Shown: positions 1-6,384 of the stretch, piece after piece | Layout: each line of letters begins with the position of its first letter | Numbering within the stretch: the first letter of the stretch is position 1 | Source: an uncultured Spirochaetaceae bacterium | Lineage (GTDB): Bacteria > Spirochaetota > Spirochaetia > Treponematales > Treponemataceae | Assembly (NCBI GenBank): GCA_902766345.1 | Contig: CACXDK010000029.1 | Span: 1-7,216, forward strand | Length of the DNA stretch: 7,216 nucleotides | Direction of reading: 5' to 3' | Program-made: the position numbers and the translations under genes | Notes under the pieces: model-generated | What the model saw: the letters and a program-made list of their open reading frames with translations, nothing else | The model's database searches: none | Told to the model about the DNA's origin: nothing

Positions 1-1
1 A

Positions 2-397
2 CAGAACGGCCGTGTAATTGATGCCCCTTTATTTCCTGGCTATGTTTTCATGAGTGCAGAAAATATGGATGCGTATCTGTTTGAAAAAATAAAGACTGCA
101 AAGAATTTCTATCATTTTTTAAGCAGTAATATGAATATTACAAGCCTTAGAGGCAATGATTTGGAATGTCTTCATCATCTGATACGTTTTGGTGAATCTT
201 CTGGATTTTCACGAGCTTTGTTTGATGCAAATGACCGTATTGTAATTATTGACGGGGTACTTTCTGGTTTTAAGGGAAATATCATTAGCGTAAACAGGCG
301 AAAGCAGCGTGTAAAAGTTCGGATAGAAATGTGTGGAAGCATTAATACAATTGATTTGGGGTATGAATATATTAATAAAATACCTTCGGGGCAATGA
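2..397 (+). CDS. NusG-family transcription antiterminator, LoaP-like (3' part; 5' end outside window)
   Basis: The reading frame is open from the first bases, so this is the C-terminal 131 residues of a longer protein. An internal ATG at 50 is not the true start, because the NGN-domain signature PLFPGYVF lies upstream of it, at visible residues 9-16. That motif is typical of NusG, RfaH and LoaP, which bind the RNA polymerase clamp and control pausing and termination. The C-terminal end holds a KOW-type segment (DGVLSGFKGNIISVNRRKQR, then VKVRIEMCG and IDLGYEYI). It resembles LoaP, where the pattern is GPL-x-G-x-EG-x-I-x-x-IDRHKR followed by AKV, more than housekeeping NusG. About 45 N-terminal residues should be missing. 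LoaP proteins usually sit at the head of, or inside, long polysaccharide or secondary-metabolite operons; here the visible neighbour downstream is alaS, with its own promoter. Family is secure; the LoaP subfamily is an inference. Confidence 0.85.
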   Translation, partial: QNGRVIDAPLFPGYVFMSAENMDAYLFEKIKTAKNFYHFLSSNMNITSLRGNDLECLHHLIRFGESSGFSRALFDANDRIVIIDGVLSGFKGNIISVNRRKQRVKVRIEMCGSINTIDLGYEYINKIPSGQ

Positions 398-426
398 TTG
401 ACTAAAAATGCGTTATAATCTAGTAT
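398..426 (+). promoter_or_regulatory. Putative sigma-70 promoter of alaS with little or no leader
   Basis: TTGACT (398-403) and TAGTAT (421-426) are separated by 17 bp. The -35 box starts one base after the stop codon of the NusG-family gene. A start point about 7 bases after the -10 box would fall at about 433-435, on the alaS ATG. A second -10-like TATAAT lies at 414-419 but has no matching -35 box; it would still leave under 10 bases of leader. Inferred from consensus only. Confidence 0.5.
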
Positions 427-434
427 AAACTACT

Positions 435-2267
435 ATGACTGTCAACGAACTACGTTCTAAGTACATTGAGTTTTTTAAATCAAAGGGACACGTTGAAATC
501 AGTGGAAAATCACTGCTTCCAAACAATGATCCAACAGTTTTGTTTACGACTGCAGGAATGCAGCCTTTGGTTCCATATCTTTTGGGTGAGCCACATCCTT
601 CTGGGGATAGGCTTACTGATTATCAGAAATGTGTACGCACTGGTGATATTGATTCTGTTGGCGATCCAAGCCATCTTACTTTTTTTGAAATGCTTGGTAA
701 CTGGAGCTTGGGATCATATTTTAAGCAGGAATCAATTGCTTATAGTTTTGAATTTTTAACATCTCCTAAATATCTTAATATTCCTAAAGAAAAATTAAAC
801 GTTACTGTTTTTGCAGGTGAGAATGCAGACGGTACTGTTATTCCTCGTGATGAAGAGGCTGCTGCCCGTTGGGAAGAAATGGGTATAGCTAAGGATCATA
901 TATTCTTCCTGCCTCGCGAAGATAACTGGTGGGGTCCTGCTGGTCAGACTGGTCCATGTGGTCCTGATACTGAAATCTTCTACGATAATGGTCAGCCAAA
1001 ATGTGGTCCTGATTGTCGTCCTGGATGTCACTGCGGAAAATATCTTGAAATCTGGAACAATGTGTTCATGGGATACAACAAAGACGCTGATGGTCATTAC
1101 AATGAAATGCAGCGTAAGTGTGTTGATACGGGCATGGGTGTGGAGCGTACCGTTTCTGTTTTGAATGGACAGAAATCTGTGTATGAAACTGATGTATTTC
1201 TTCCTATTATAAAGAGCATTGAAGAGGTTTCAGGTAAGAAATACGGCGAAAATGACGCTGATGATGTTGCAATTCGTATTATTGCAGATCATGCAAGAAC
1301 TGCTACCTTTATATTGGGAGATCCTCAGGGTGTAACTCCTGCTAGAACTGGTGCTGGTTATATTTTACGACGTATAATAAGACGTGCTGTTCGTTATGGT
1401 CGCAAGTTGGGAATAGAAGGTGCATTCCTTACAAAGCCTGCTCAAATTATTATTGATGAGTATAAGCAGGCATATCCTGAATTACAGGAACATTCAGCAT
1501 TTATTCAGGAGCAGTTGACTCTTGAAGAAAATAAATTCAGCAAGACTCTTAAAGCTGGTGAAAACGAATTCCAAAAGCTTTTACCAAACCTTCAGAAGAA
1601 TCCTAAGAAGATTATTCCTGGTCGCGTAGCATTCCGTCTTTACGATACATTCGGTTTCCCTATTGAAATTACAGAGGAAATGGCAAAAGAGAACGGAATG
1701 TCTGTTGATATTGAAGGCTTTAAGGCTGAGGAAAAGAAGCATCAGGAAGAAAGCCGTACGTTGAGTGCAGGTGCATTTAAGGGCGGTTTGGTTGACCATA
1801 GTGATGTTACTACAAAGTATCATACTGCAACGCATCTTTTGCAGCAGGCTTTGGTTAATGTTCTTGGTGATGAAGTTGCTCAGAAAGGCTCTAATATTAC
1901 TGCTGAACGTATGCGTTTTGACTTTAGTTTTCATCGTGCAATGACTAAGGAAGAAGTTAAGCAGGTTGAAGATATTGTAAACGAACAGATTCAGAAAGAT
2001 TTGCCTGTTTCTATGGAAATTATGGGACTTGAAGAGGCAAAGAAACAGGGTGCAAGAGCTTTGTTTGGAGAAAAGTATGAGAATCAGGTAAAGGTTTATA
2101 CCATTGGAACTAAGGATGACTGGTTCAGCAAGGAAGTGTGTGGTGGTCCGCATGTACAGCATACGGCTCAGATTGGTCATTTCCATATTGCAAAAGAACA
2201 GTCTTCTTCTGCCGGAGTGCGTCGCATTAGGGCAACGATAGAAGGCGGGCTTCCGCTTGATAAATAA
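435..2267 (+). CDS. alaS: Alanine--tRNA ligase, short form lacking the C-Ala domain
   Basis: This class II synthetase charges tRNA-Ala with alanine in the cytoplasm. The N-terminal catalytic domain starts at the expected place (NELRSKYIEFFKSKGH) and carries motif 1 (about 25-50, LPNNDPTVLFTTAGMQPL), motif 2 (about 63-92, YQKCVR through FFEMLGNWS) and motif 3 (231-243, DTGMGVERTVSVL). A tRNA-recognition segment with RTGAGYILRRIIRRAVRYG is at 304-322. The editing domain has its zinc site: HTATH (H463, H467) and CGGPH (C569, H573). The protein stops about 15 residues after SAGVRRIRA, at 610 residues, whereas E. coli AlaRS has 876. The coiled-coil linker and the C-Ala (DHHA1-type) domain are therefore absent. 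Borrelia and Treponema enzymes are, from memory, similarly short, so this is lineage-typical rather than a frameshift. An insert with four cysteines (C190, C194, C198, C200) interrupts the catalytic domain. No Shine-Dalgarno sequence precedes the ATG. Confidence 0.97.
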   Translation: MTVNELRSKYIEFFKSKGHVEISGKSLLPNNDPTVLFTTAGMQPLVPYLLGEPHPSGDRLTDYQKCVRTGDIDSVGDPSHLTFFEMLGNWSLGSYFKQESIAYSFEFLTSPKYLNIPKEKLNVTVFAGENADGTVIPRDEEAAARWEEMGIAKDHIFFLPREDNWWGPAGQTGPCGPDTEIFYDNGQPKCGPDCRPGCHCGKYLEIWNNVFMGYNKDADGHYNEMQRKCVDTGMGVERTVSVLNGQKSVYETDVFLPIIKSIEEVSGKKYGENDADDVAIRIIADHARTATFILGDPQGVTPARTGAGYILRRIIRRAVRYGRKLGIEGAFLTKPAQIIIDEYKQAYPELQEHSAFIQEQLTLEENKFSKTLKAGENEFQKLLPNLQKNPKKIIPGRVAFRLYDTFGFPIEITEEMAKENGMSVDIEGFKAEEKKHQEESRTLSAGAFKGGLVDHSDVTTKYHTATHLLQQALVNVLGDEVAQKGSNITAERMRFDFSFHRAMTKEEVKQVEDIVNEQIQKDLPVSMEIMGLEEAKKQGARALFGEKYENQVKVYTIGTKDDWFSKEVCGGPHVQHTAQIGHFHIAKEQSSSAGVRRIRATIEGGLPLDK

Positions 2268-2296
2268 GGATTGTAACTAAATTTTTTTTAAAAGGT

Positions 2297-2354
2297 TTAT
2301 TTAATGAAGTAGGATGGCGTGGTTGGTACATGACCTTTAGTCTTTATTAAATAA
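2297..2354 (+). repeat. Long inverted repeat in the gap between alaS and the SurA-like gene
   Basis: Left arm 2297-2309 (TTATTTAATGAAG) and right arm 2342-2354 (CTTTATTAAATAA) pair over 13 positions, 12 Watson-Crick and one G-U, around a 32-base loop. A second pairing, AAAGGT (2291-2296) with ACCTTT (2333-2338), crosses the first, so the two would form a pseudoknot or exclude each other. There is no T-run directly after the right arm, so it is not a standard terminator. The right arm overlaps the candidate promoter of the next gene. The arms are A/T-rich, so chance is possible. Confidence 0.4.
2323..2350 (+). promoter_or_regulatory. Possible sigma-70 promoter of the SurA-like gene
   Basis: TTGGTA (2323-2328) and TATTAA (2345-2350) are 16 bp apart. 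The start point would be near 2357, just before the ribosome binding site GAGGA (2359-2363), which lies 7 bases before the ATG at 2371. Both boxes are imperfect, and the gene could instead be read from the alaS promoter, because no clear terminator follows alaS. Confidence 0.3.
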
Positions 2355-2370
2355 GATCGAGGATTTTTAT

Positions 2371-3498
2371 ATGAAACGTCTTTTTATTGGAATAGTTTTT
2401 TTTCTTACAGTTGCAGGTTCTGTATTTGCTCAGAGTAAGAATTCTTCAAAAAATAAGTCTTCTTCTCAAGCTGGAACATCTATGGGTACGGTTCTTGCTG
2501 TTATCAAGCACAACAAGACTGAGCAGGTTACTTCAAACCATCTTCGTTCCCGTATTGAATTCCTGAAGAAAGAAACTGGTGTTGAATCTTTCACTATTGA
2601 GCAGAAAAAACAGATTCTTGATTCTTTGATTTCTGAAAAACTTGTAGCTCAGGCAGCAGCAAAAGAAGGAATTACAATTTCTGACAGTCAGGTTAATGCA
2701 GCTTTCTTGAATACATTCAGTCAGCAGCTTGGTCAGCAGGTTACAGAATCGCAGCTTTCTGATTTTATTGAACGCCAGACAGGAAAAACTCTTGGTGTTT
2801 ATATGAAAGATCAGACAGGAATGTCTTTGGATGAGTATAAGGAATATCTTAAGAACCAGCTTGTTGCTCAGCAGTATGTTTACAGTAAGAAACAGGAAGA
2901 GCTTAAGAAAGTTGTTGCTACAGATGAAGAAATCCGCAGTGCTTACGAAATGAATAAATCTGCATTTGTATGGAATGATATGGCTAAGTTGTTCCTTGTT
3001 ATGGTTCCAAAAGGAACTGATGCTGCATCTTCAAAGTCACTTGCTGAAAGTCTTCGTTCTCAGTATCAGAAGAGTAAGTCTGCAGAAGAAAAAATTAAGC
3101 TCTCTGAAGATAACGGTAAGAAATATCAGGCAGGATATCTTGTTGTTGCAAAGACTTCTTCACAGGCACAGCAGCTTGGTTGGTCTTACGATAAATTGAT
3201 GGAGCTTTTTGGCAGAAATAAGGGTTATGTAAGTGAACTGAGTGCTACAGAAAATGACTATCAGTTCTATAGCGTAGTTGATAAGTATAATGCAAAGATG
3301 CTTGAGTTGAGCGATGTTGTTGAACCTGATTCAACAATTACTGTATATGATTATATCAAGCAGCGTCTTTCTGCACAGAAACAGAGCCAGTTTCTTACAA
3401 CTGCTGCTCAGGAAATAGCAAAATCTTTGGAAACAAAGACATCTGTTGAAAGAAAGAAGACAGGAACAGCTCTCGATAAGGTTTTGGAGAGTCTGTAA
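2371..3498 (+). CDS. Exported SurA-type chaperone / peptidyl-prolyl isomerase-like protein with degenerate parvulin domain
   Basis: The 375-residue product starts with a clear signal peptide (MKR, hydrophobic core, likely cleavage VFA|Q after residue 20), with no lipobox cysteine, so it should be periplasmic. After a Ser/Lys-rich linker, residues about 40-195 look like a SurA N-terminal chaperone domain: helical, with LDSLISEKLVAQAAAKEGI and DEYKEYLKNQLVAQQYV. Residues about 204-310 follow a parvulin (PpiC) layout: a strand FLVMVP, helices, LGW (269-271), then GYVSEL and a final strand ending VVDKYNAKM. The active-site histidines of parvulins are not visible: the usual RHIL position reads KLFL and the C-terminal strand has DYQFY. 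A chaperone that is weak or inactive as an isomerase is therefore likely. By position next to alaS it matches, from memory, T. pallidum TP1016 (39-kDa basic membrane protein, annotated rotamase). It probably helps fold outer membrane proteins; that role is inferred. Confidence 0.75.
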   Translation: MKRLFIGIVFFLTVAGSVFAQSKNSSKNKSSSQAGTSMGTVLAVIKHNKTEQVTSNHLRSRIEFLKKETGVESFTIEQKKQILDSLISEKLVAQAAAKEGITISDSQVNAAFLNTFSQQLGQQVTESQLSDFIERQTGKTLGVYMKDQTGMSLDEYKEYLKNQLVAQQYVYSKKQEELKKVVATDEEIRSAYEMNKSAFVWNDMAKLFLVMVPKGTDAASSKSLAESLRSQYQKSKSAEEKIKLSEDNGKKYQAGYLVVAKTSSQAQQLGWSYDKLMELFGRNKGYVSELSATENDYQFYSVVDKYNAKMLELSDVVEPDSTITVYDYIKQRLSAQKQSQFLTTAAQEIAKSLETKTSVERKKTGTALDKVLESL

Positions 3499-3516
3499 TA
3501 TACTTTCTGAAGAGTT

Positions 3517-3560
3517 GTTTTAAGTCGCTGGAATATGCGGCTTAAAACATTTTTTTATTT
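3517..3560 (+). terminator. Intrinsic terminator after the SurA-like gene
   Basis: Arms 3517-3528 (GTTTTAAGTCGC) and 3537-3548 (GCGGCTTAAAAC) form a 12-pair stem with one G-U, closing an 8-base loop. The T-rich tail ATTTTTTTATTT covers 3549-3560. It lies 18 bases after the stop codon and separates this gene from nusB. Confidence 0.88.
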
Positions 3561-3569
3561 CAGTATAAA
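3541..3569 (+). promoter_or_regulatory. Weak candidate promoter of nusB
   Basis: TATAAA at 3564-3569 sits 14 bases before the nusB GTG. Its only 17-bp-spaced partner, CTTAAA (3541-3546), is poor and lies inside the terminator stem. The 9-mer AGTATAAAC (3562-3570) also occurs at 422-430 in front of alaS, which hints at a shared -10 element. nusB follows a strong terminator, so a promoter in this gap is needed; the exact boxes are uncertain. Confidence 0.3.
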
Positions 3570-3583
3570 CACAAGGATATTCC

Positions 3584-3991
3584 GTGTCGCGCAGAAAAGG
3601 AAGAATACTTGCTTTTCAGGCTCTTTTTTCCTATGATATGGGAGGCGAGAGTCTTGATGAGCTTTTGACATTAAAGTGGGCCGAAGAAAATTTAGATCAA
3701 GAAACCTCTGATTTTGCCCGAATTATTATAGCAGGGACTATCAATCATCTTAGTGATATTGATGAGCTTATTAAAAAGCATTTGACAGGAAAGTGGGAAT
3801 TTGATCGTGTAAACAGGGTTTCAGTTGCCATTCTTCGCATAAGTGTTTTTGCTTTGAAATATCAGCCAGAAACGCCTCCTCTTATTGCAATTGACGAGGC
3901 AATAAGTCTTTCAAAAGATTTTGGTACTGATGATTCATTTAAGTTCATAAATGCAGTCCTTGATAATATTCGAAAAGAGTTGCAGTCTTGA
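3584..3991 (+). CDS. nusB: Transcription antitermination factor NusB
   Basis: NusB, with NusE (ribosomal protein S10), binds boxA RNA and promotes processive transcription of rRNA operons. The 135-residue length is normal for the family. The N-terminus SRRKGRILAFQALF carries the basic RNA-binding stretch, and the C-terminal signature IAIDEAISLSKDFG followed by DDSFKFINAVLDNI (101-129) matches the family closely (E. coli has NEAIELAKSFG then DSHKFVNGVLD). The start is GTG, chosen because it gives the conserved N-terminus and has AAGGA (3573-3577) 6 bases upstream. It is the first gene after the terminator at 3517-3560 and overlaps the next gene by four bases, so the two are probably co-transcribed and translationally coupled. 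Confidence 0.95.
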   Translation: MSRRKGRILAFQALFSYDMGGESLDELLTLKWAEENLDQETSDFARIIIAGTINHLSDIDELIKKHLTGKWEFDRVNRVSVAILRISVFALKYQPETPPLIAIDEAISLSKDFGTDDSFKFINAVLDNIRKELQS

Positions 3992-5901
3992 ATGGAAAAA
4001 AATCACACGTTTTAATTTATATTCTCATTTTTATATTAACAGCTTTGCTTGTCGGAGCTGTTTTTATTGCTTTTAGGCTACGTTCTTCACATTATGAAGG
4101 AGCTTCTGTTTCTACAGAATTAGATTTAATTGACTCTGACATAAAGTTGGGAAATCATTCTCATGCCATAGCTTCTTTGAAGAAGATTGAAAAAAGACAT
4201 TTAGGTATATATGAACGCATTGGTATATATAAGCGTTATATGATACTGAGTGAAACAAAACGAGCTGAACATTGTTTGGTAAAAGCTTTAAGACGTTTTC
4301 CTAAAAATACAGAATTAACAGCCTTGTATGGTAATTTATTGTTGCGACAGAATAGAGTAGAGGAAGCTCTTAAGCACACAAAAATGCTTATAGATACGGA
4401 TTATGCTTCTATTTATGCAGAGGCTTTTTTACGGAATGCACGTTCATTACAATATGATGCAGATTCTTTATTTTCAAAGAAGAAACCTTTCCTTTCTTTT
4501 CTTTCTAAAAAGAGTAAAACTTTAGTAGATGCCGATTTTGAATATAAACTTTTTACGGATAATAGATTTATTCCTATATATCAGGCTGCATCAAAATCTG
4601 GAGTTCCTTTGTGGCTCATAAATGCAGCTTCTTTATTGATGCATTCTGGGGATTATTCAACAGCAGCAGACATGTATGTTTCTTCTTCTTCATTGCATGA
4701 TGCTTTGTTTTGGGGAATTGTTTTCTATGATGCCGGTAGATATGCTGAAAGCCTTTCTGCTTTGAAAATTGCAGATGAACTTGATGCTTCTAAAGATGTT
4801 TCTTCTGCTATAGAATTGCGTGCATTGGAATCTGATAATTATTACATACTTGATGATGATAAAACTGCACAGGCTATGCGTCAGGAAATTTTGGAAGTAT
4901 ATTCGCCATATATGCAGGCCTTCATGGCAGATAATGTTCCTGTATTAAAACGTATATTACCACTTTTATTTATGAATACAGCTTTGTATGCTCGTAATAC
5001 GGGTGATTTGCTGGAACAGTATAATAAATTATATGAACTTGTAAGTTATTATCCTTCTTATGCACCTGGACTTGCGGCATTTGCAGAATATGCTATTGAA
5101 TCCAAGAGAAGACCTGAAGAAGAAAAACTTGACAGGCAGTTACGTGCTGTAGGATTAAAAACCGTTGCAATGGAAAAACGTGATTCTATTCCTGTTGTTG
5201 AGTTGAGCGAAGTAATTGCTCTTATAGATTCAGCTTTGGAAGAGCATAAATCTCCAGATTTGCTTGTATTAAAAGAAATTGTAAATAGTGAATATATTCG
5301 TACAGAAACAAATAATGTAAAAGCTTCTAAAGTATGGAAATTACTGGAAGAAAATGAAATTTCTGCATGCTTATATCCATCTGAAGTTATGCATTATGCC
5401 ATTACAATTTTGATTAAAAATGGTGATATGCAGAATGCACAGCGTATTTTCTGGGAATATGTTAAGGCTGCATATCCTGAAGAAGATATGAAAAAGATGT
5501 CTTTGTGGGAATGCGAGGCTGCTGCATATTTTGCGGCAGAACGTCAGGAATATAATACAGCCCGTTCATATTATGAATATGTTCTAGAGCATTATTCCAA
5601 ACGAATTCCTGTTACGAATACTGCAGGGCAGAATGATTCTCTTACTTATTCATATATAAATCTTGCAAATATTTATGCTGGTTATAATAAAGTGCCTCAG
5701 TCTCTTGATCTTCTGAATAAGGCTTCAGCCCGTGTTTCTGAAGAAATCTTAAAATCTGATATATTGTATAGGATTGCAGAAGAATGTTTGTGTATGGGGA
5801 ATGAAAAAGATGCACTTCGTTCTCTCCAGTATTCTGTTTCTTTAAATCCTTCTAATAATAAAGCCCGTTTAATGTTAAAACGTCTACGTCAGGCAAAATA
5901 A
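3988..5901 (+). CDS. Membrane-anchored tetratricopeptide-repeat protein of unknown function
   Basis: The 637-residue product begins with NGKK and a single transmembrane helix (about residues 8-30), then has a large soluble part, by the positive-inside rule facing the periplasm. TPR-like helix pairs can be seen around 53-130 (IKLGNHSHAIASLKKIEKR; RAEHCLVKALRRFPKNTEL; NRVEEALKH), 215-265, 462-535 and 553-625 (NIYAGYNKVPQSLDLLNKAS; CMGNEKDALRSLQYSVSLNP). A lysine/serine-rich patch (about 159-178) interrupts the first array. No catalytic domain is evident, so it is probably a scaffold or assembly factor in the envelope. The start is TTG, overlapping the nusB stop as TTGA, with only weak purine-rich sequence (GAAAAGAG) upstream. 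No in-frame ATG would keep the membrane helix, and the coupling makes TTG plausible. By position it corresponds, from memory, to a hypothetical gene between groES and nusB in T. pallidum. Confidence 0.8.
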   Translation: MNGKKSHVLIYILIFILTALLVGAVFIAFRLRSSHYEGASVSTELDLIDSDIKLGNHSHAIASLKKIEKRHLGIYERIGIYKRYMILSETKRAEHCLVKALRRFPKNTELTALYGNLLLRQNRVEEALKHTKMLIDTDYASIYAEAFLRNARSLQYDADSLFSKKKPFLSFLSKKSKTLVDADFEYKLFTDNRFIPIYQAASKSGVPLWLINAASLLMHSGDYSTAADMYVSSSSLHDALFWGIVFYDAGRYAESLSALKIADELDASKDVSSAIELRALESDNYYILDDDKTAQAMRQEILEVYSPYMQAFMADNVPVLKRILPLLFMNTALYARNTGDLLEQYNKLYELVSYYPSYAPGLAAFAEYAIESKRRPEEEKLDRQLRAVGLKTVAMEKRDSIPVVELSEVIALIDSALEEHKSPDLLVLKEIVNSEYIRTETNNVKASKVWKLLEENEISACLYPSEVMHYAITILIKNGDMQNAQRIFWEYVKAAYPEEDMKKMSLWECEAAAYFAAERQEYNTARSYYEYVLEHYSKRIPVTNTAGQNDSLTYSYINLANIYAGYNKVPQSLDLLNKASARVSEEILKSDILYRIAEECLCMGNEKDALRSLQYSVSLNPSNNKARLMLKRLRQAK

Positions 5902-5904
5902 AAT

Positions 5905-5933
5905 TTGACCTTCTTGATTATTTTTAGTAGATT
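5905..5933 (+). promoter_or_regulatory. groES: Putative sigma-70 promoter of groES
   Basis: TTGACC (5905-5910) and TAGATT (5928-5933) are 17 bp apart, just after the TPR gene stop codon. A start near 5940 would give a leader of about 55 bases. I found no CIRCE repeat (TTAGCACTC with GAGTGCTAA) in 5902-5994, so HrcA control is not visible. A short dyad, ATTCTT and AGGAAT (5942-5957), lies near the predicted start point but is weak. Confidence 0.4.
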
Positions 5934-5994
5934 AAATACAGAATTCTTACTAAGGAATATCTCTTATTAATCGTATTATTTTTGGAGGATTTAT

Positions 5995-6267
5995 ATGAAA
6001 GTAAAGCCATTGGCAGATCGTGTATTGGTAAAGCAGGCTGCTGCAGAAACAAAATCAGCTGGCGGTATTATTATTCCAGATACAGCACAGGAAAAGACAC
6101 AGCAGGCTACTGTAGAAGCTGTTGGTCCAGGAACAGATAAAGAAAAGATTACTGTAAAAGTTGGCGATAGAGTTCTTTATGACAAATATGCTGGAACAGG
6201 CATAAAGATTGACGGAGATGATTATCTCATTCTTAAGAACTCTGATATTATTGCTGTTATAGAGTAA
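5995..6267 (+). CDS. groES: Co-chaperonin GroES (Hsp10)
   Basis: GroES caps the GroEL chamber during ATP-driven protein folding in the cytoplasm. The 90-residue product is full length: it starts MKVKPLADRVLVK, has the mobile loop at about 17-32 (AETKSAGGIIIPDTAQEK, with III at 25-27 as the hydrophobic GroEL-contact tripeptide), then VEAVGPG, VKVGDRVLYDKYAGT, and ends DIIAVIE. A strong ribosome binding site GGAGG (5984-5988) lies 6 bases before the ATG, consistent with high expression. groEL is not next to it: two terminators and a sigma factor gene follow. From memory, groES and groEL are also apart in T. pallidum. Balanced expression with groEL must therefore be set in trans or by separate promoters. 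Confidence 0.97.
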   Translation: MKVKPLADRVLVKQAAAETKSAGGIIIPDTAQEKTQQATVEAVGPGTDKEKITVKVGDRVLYDKYAGTGIKIDGDDYLILKNSDIIAVIE

Positions 6268-6359
6268 ATTTGCATATTTTGAGTCATATTGCCTGTTTAA
6301 TTATTGTATAGCATAAAAACTGTGTCAAAATGATTCAAAAACAGAAAAAGATGTTTCAT

Positions 6360-6384
6360 TTGGGCTAAAACAGCTCAATTTTTT
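6360..6384 (+). terminator. First intrinsic terminator after groES
   Basis: A 7-pair stem, TTGGGCT (6360-6366) with AGCTCAA (6372-6378) including one G-U, closes the 5-base loop AAAAC and is followed directly by TTTTTT (6379-6384). It ends groES transcripts about 100 bases after the stop codon. The intervening 6268-6359 contains no gene that I can support. Confidence 0.7.

Noticed and set aside
50..397. A complete small gene starting at ATG 50
   Set aside because: The conserved NGN motif lies upstream of this ATG in the same open frame, so the gene extends beyond the left edge.
404..419. TTGACT (398) paired with TATAAT (414-419) as one promoter
   Set aside because: The spacer would be only 10 bp. 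TTGACT with TAGTAT at 421-426 gives 17 bp instead.
1581..2186. A 201-residue open frame on the - strand inside alaS
   Set aside because: It is antisense to strongly conserved AlaRS motifs, shows no recognisable domain, and has a composition expected from a shadow frame.
2236..2290. Hairpin at the alaS 3' end (AAGGCGG with CCGCTT) plus a later T-run as an alaS terminator
   Set aside because: The stem is inside the coding region with a bulged G, and the T-run starts more than 20 bases after it, so it does not fit an intrinsic terminator.
5892..5925. GGCAAA and TTTGACC followed by T-rich sequence as a terminator of the TPR gene
   Set aside because: The stem has only six pairs with a bulge, and the T-rich part is interrupted and distant. 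I could not support a terminator between the TPR gene and groES.
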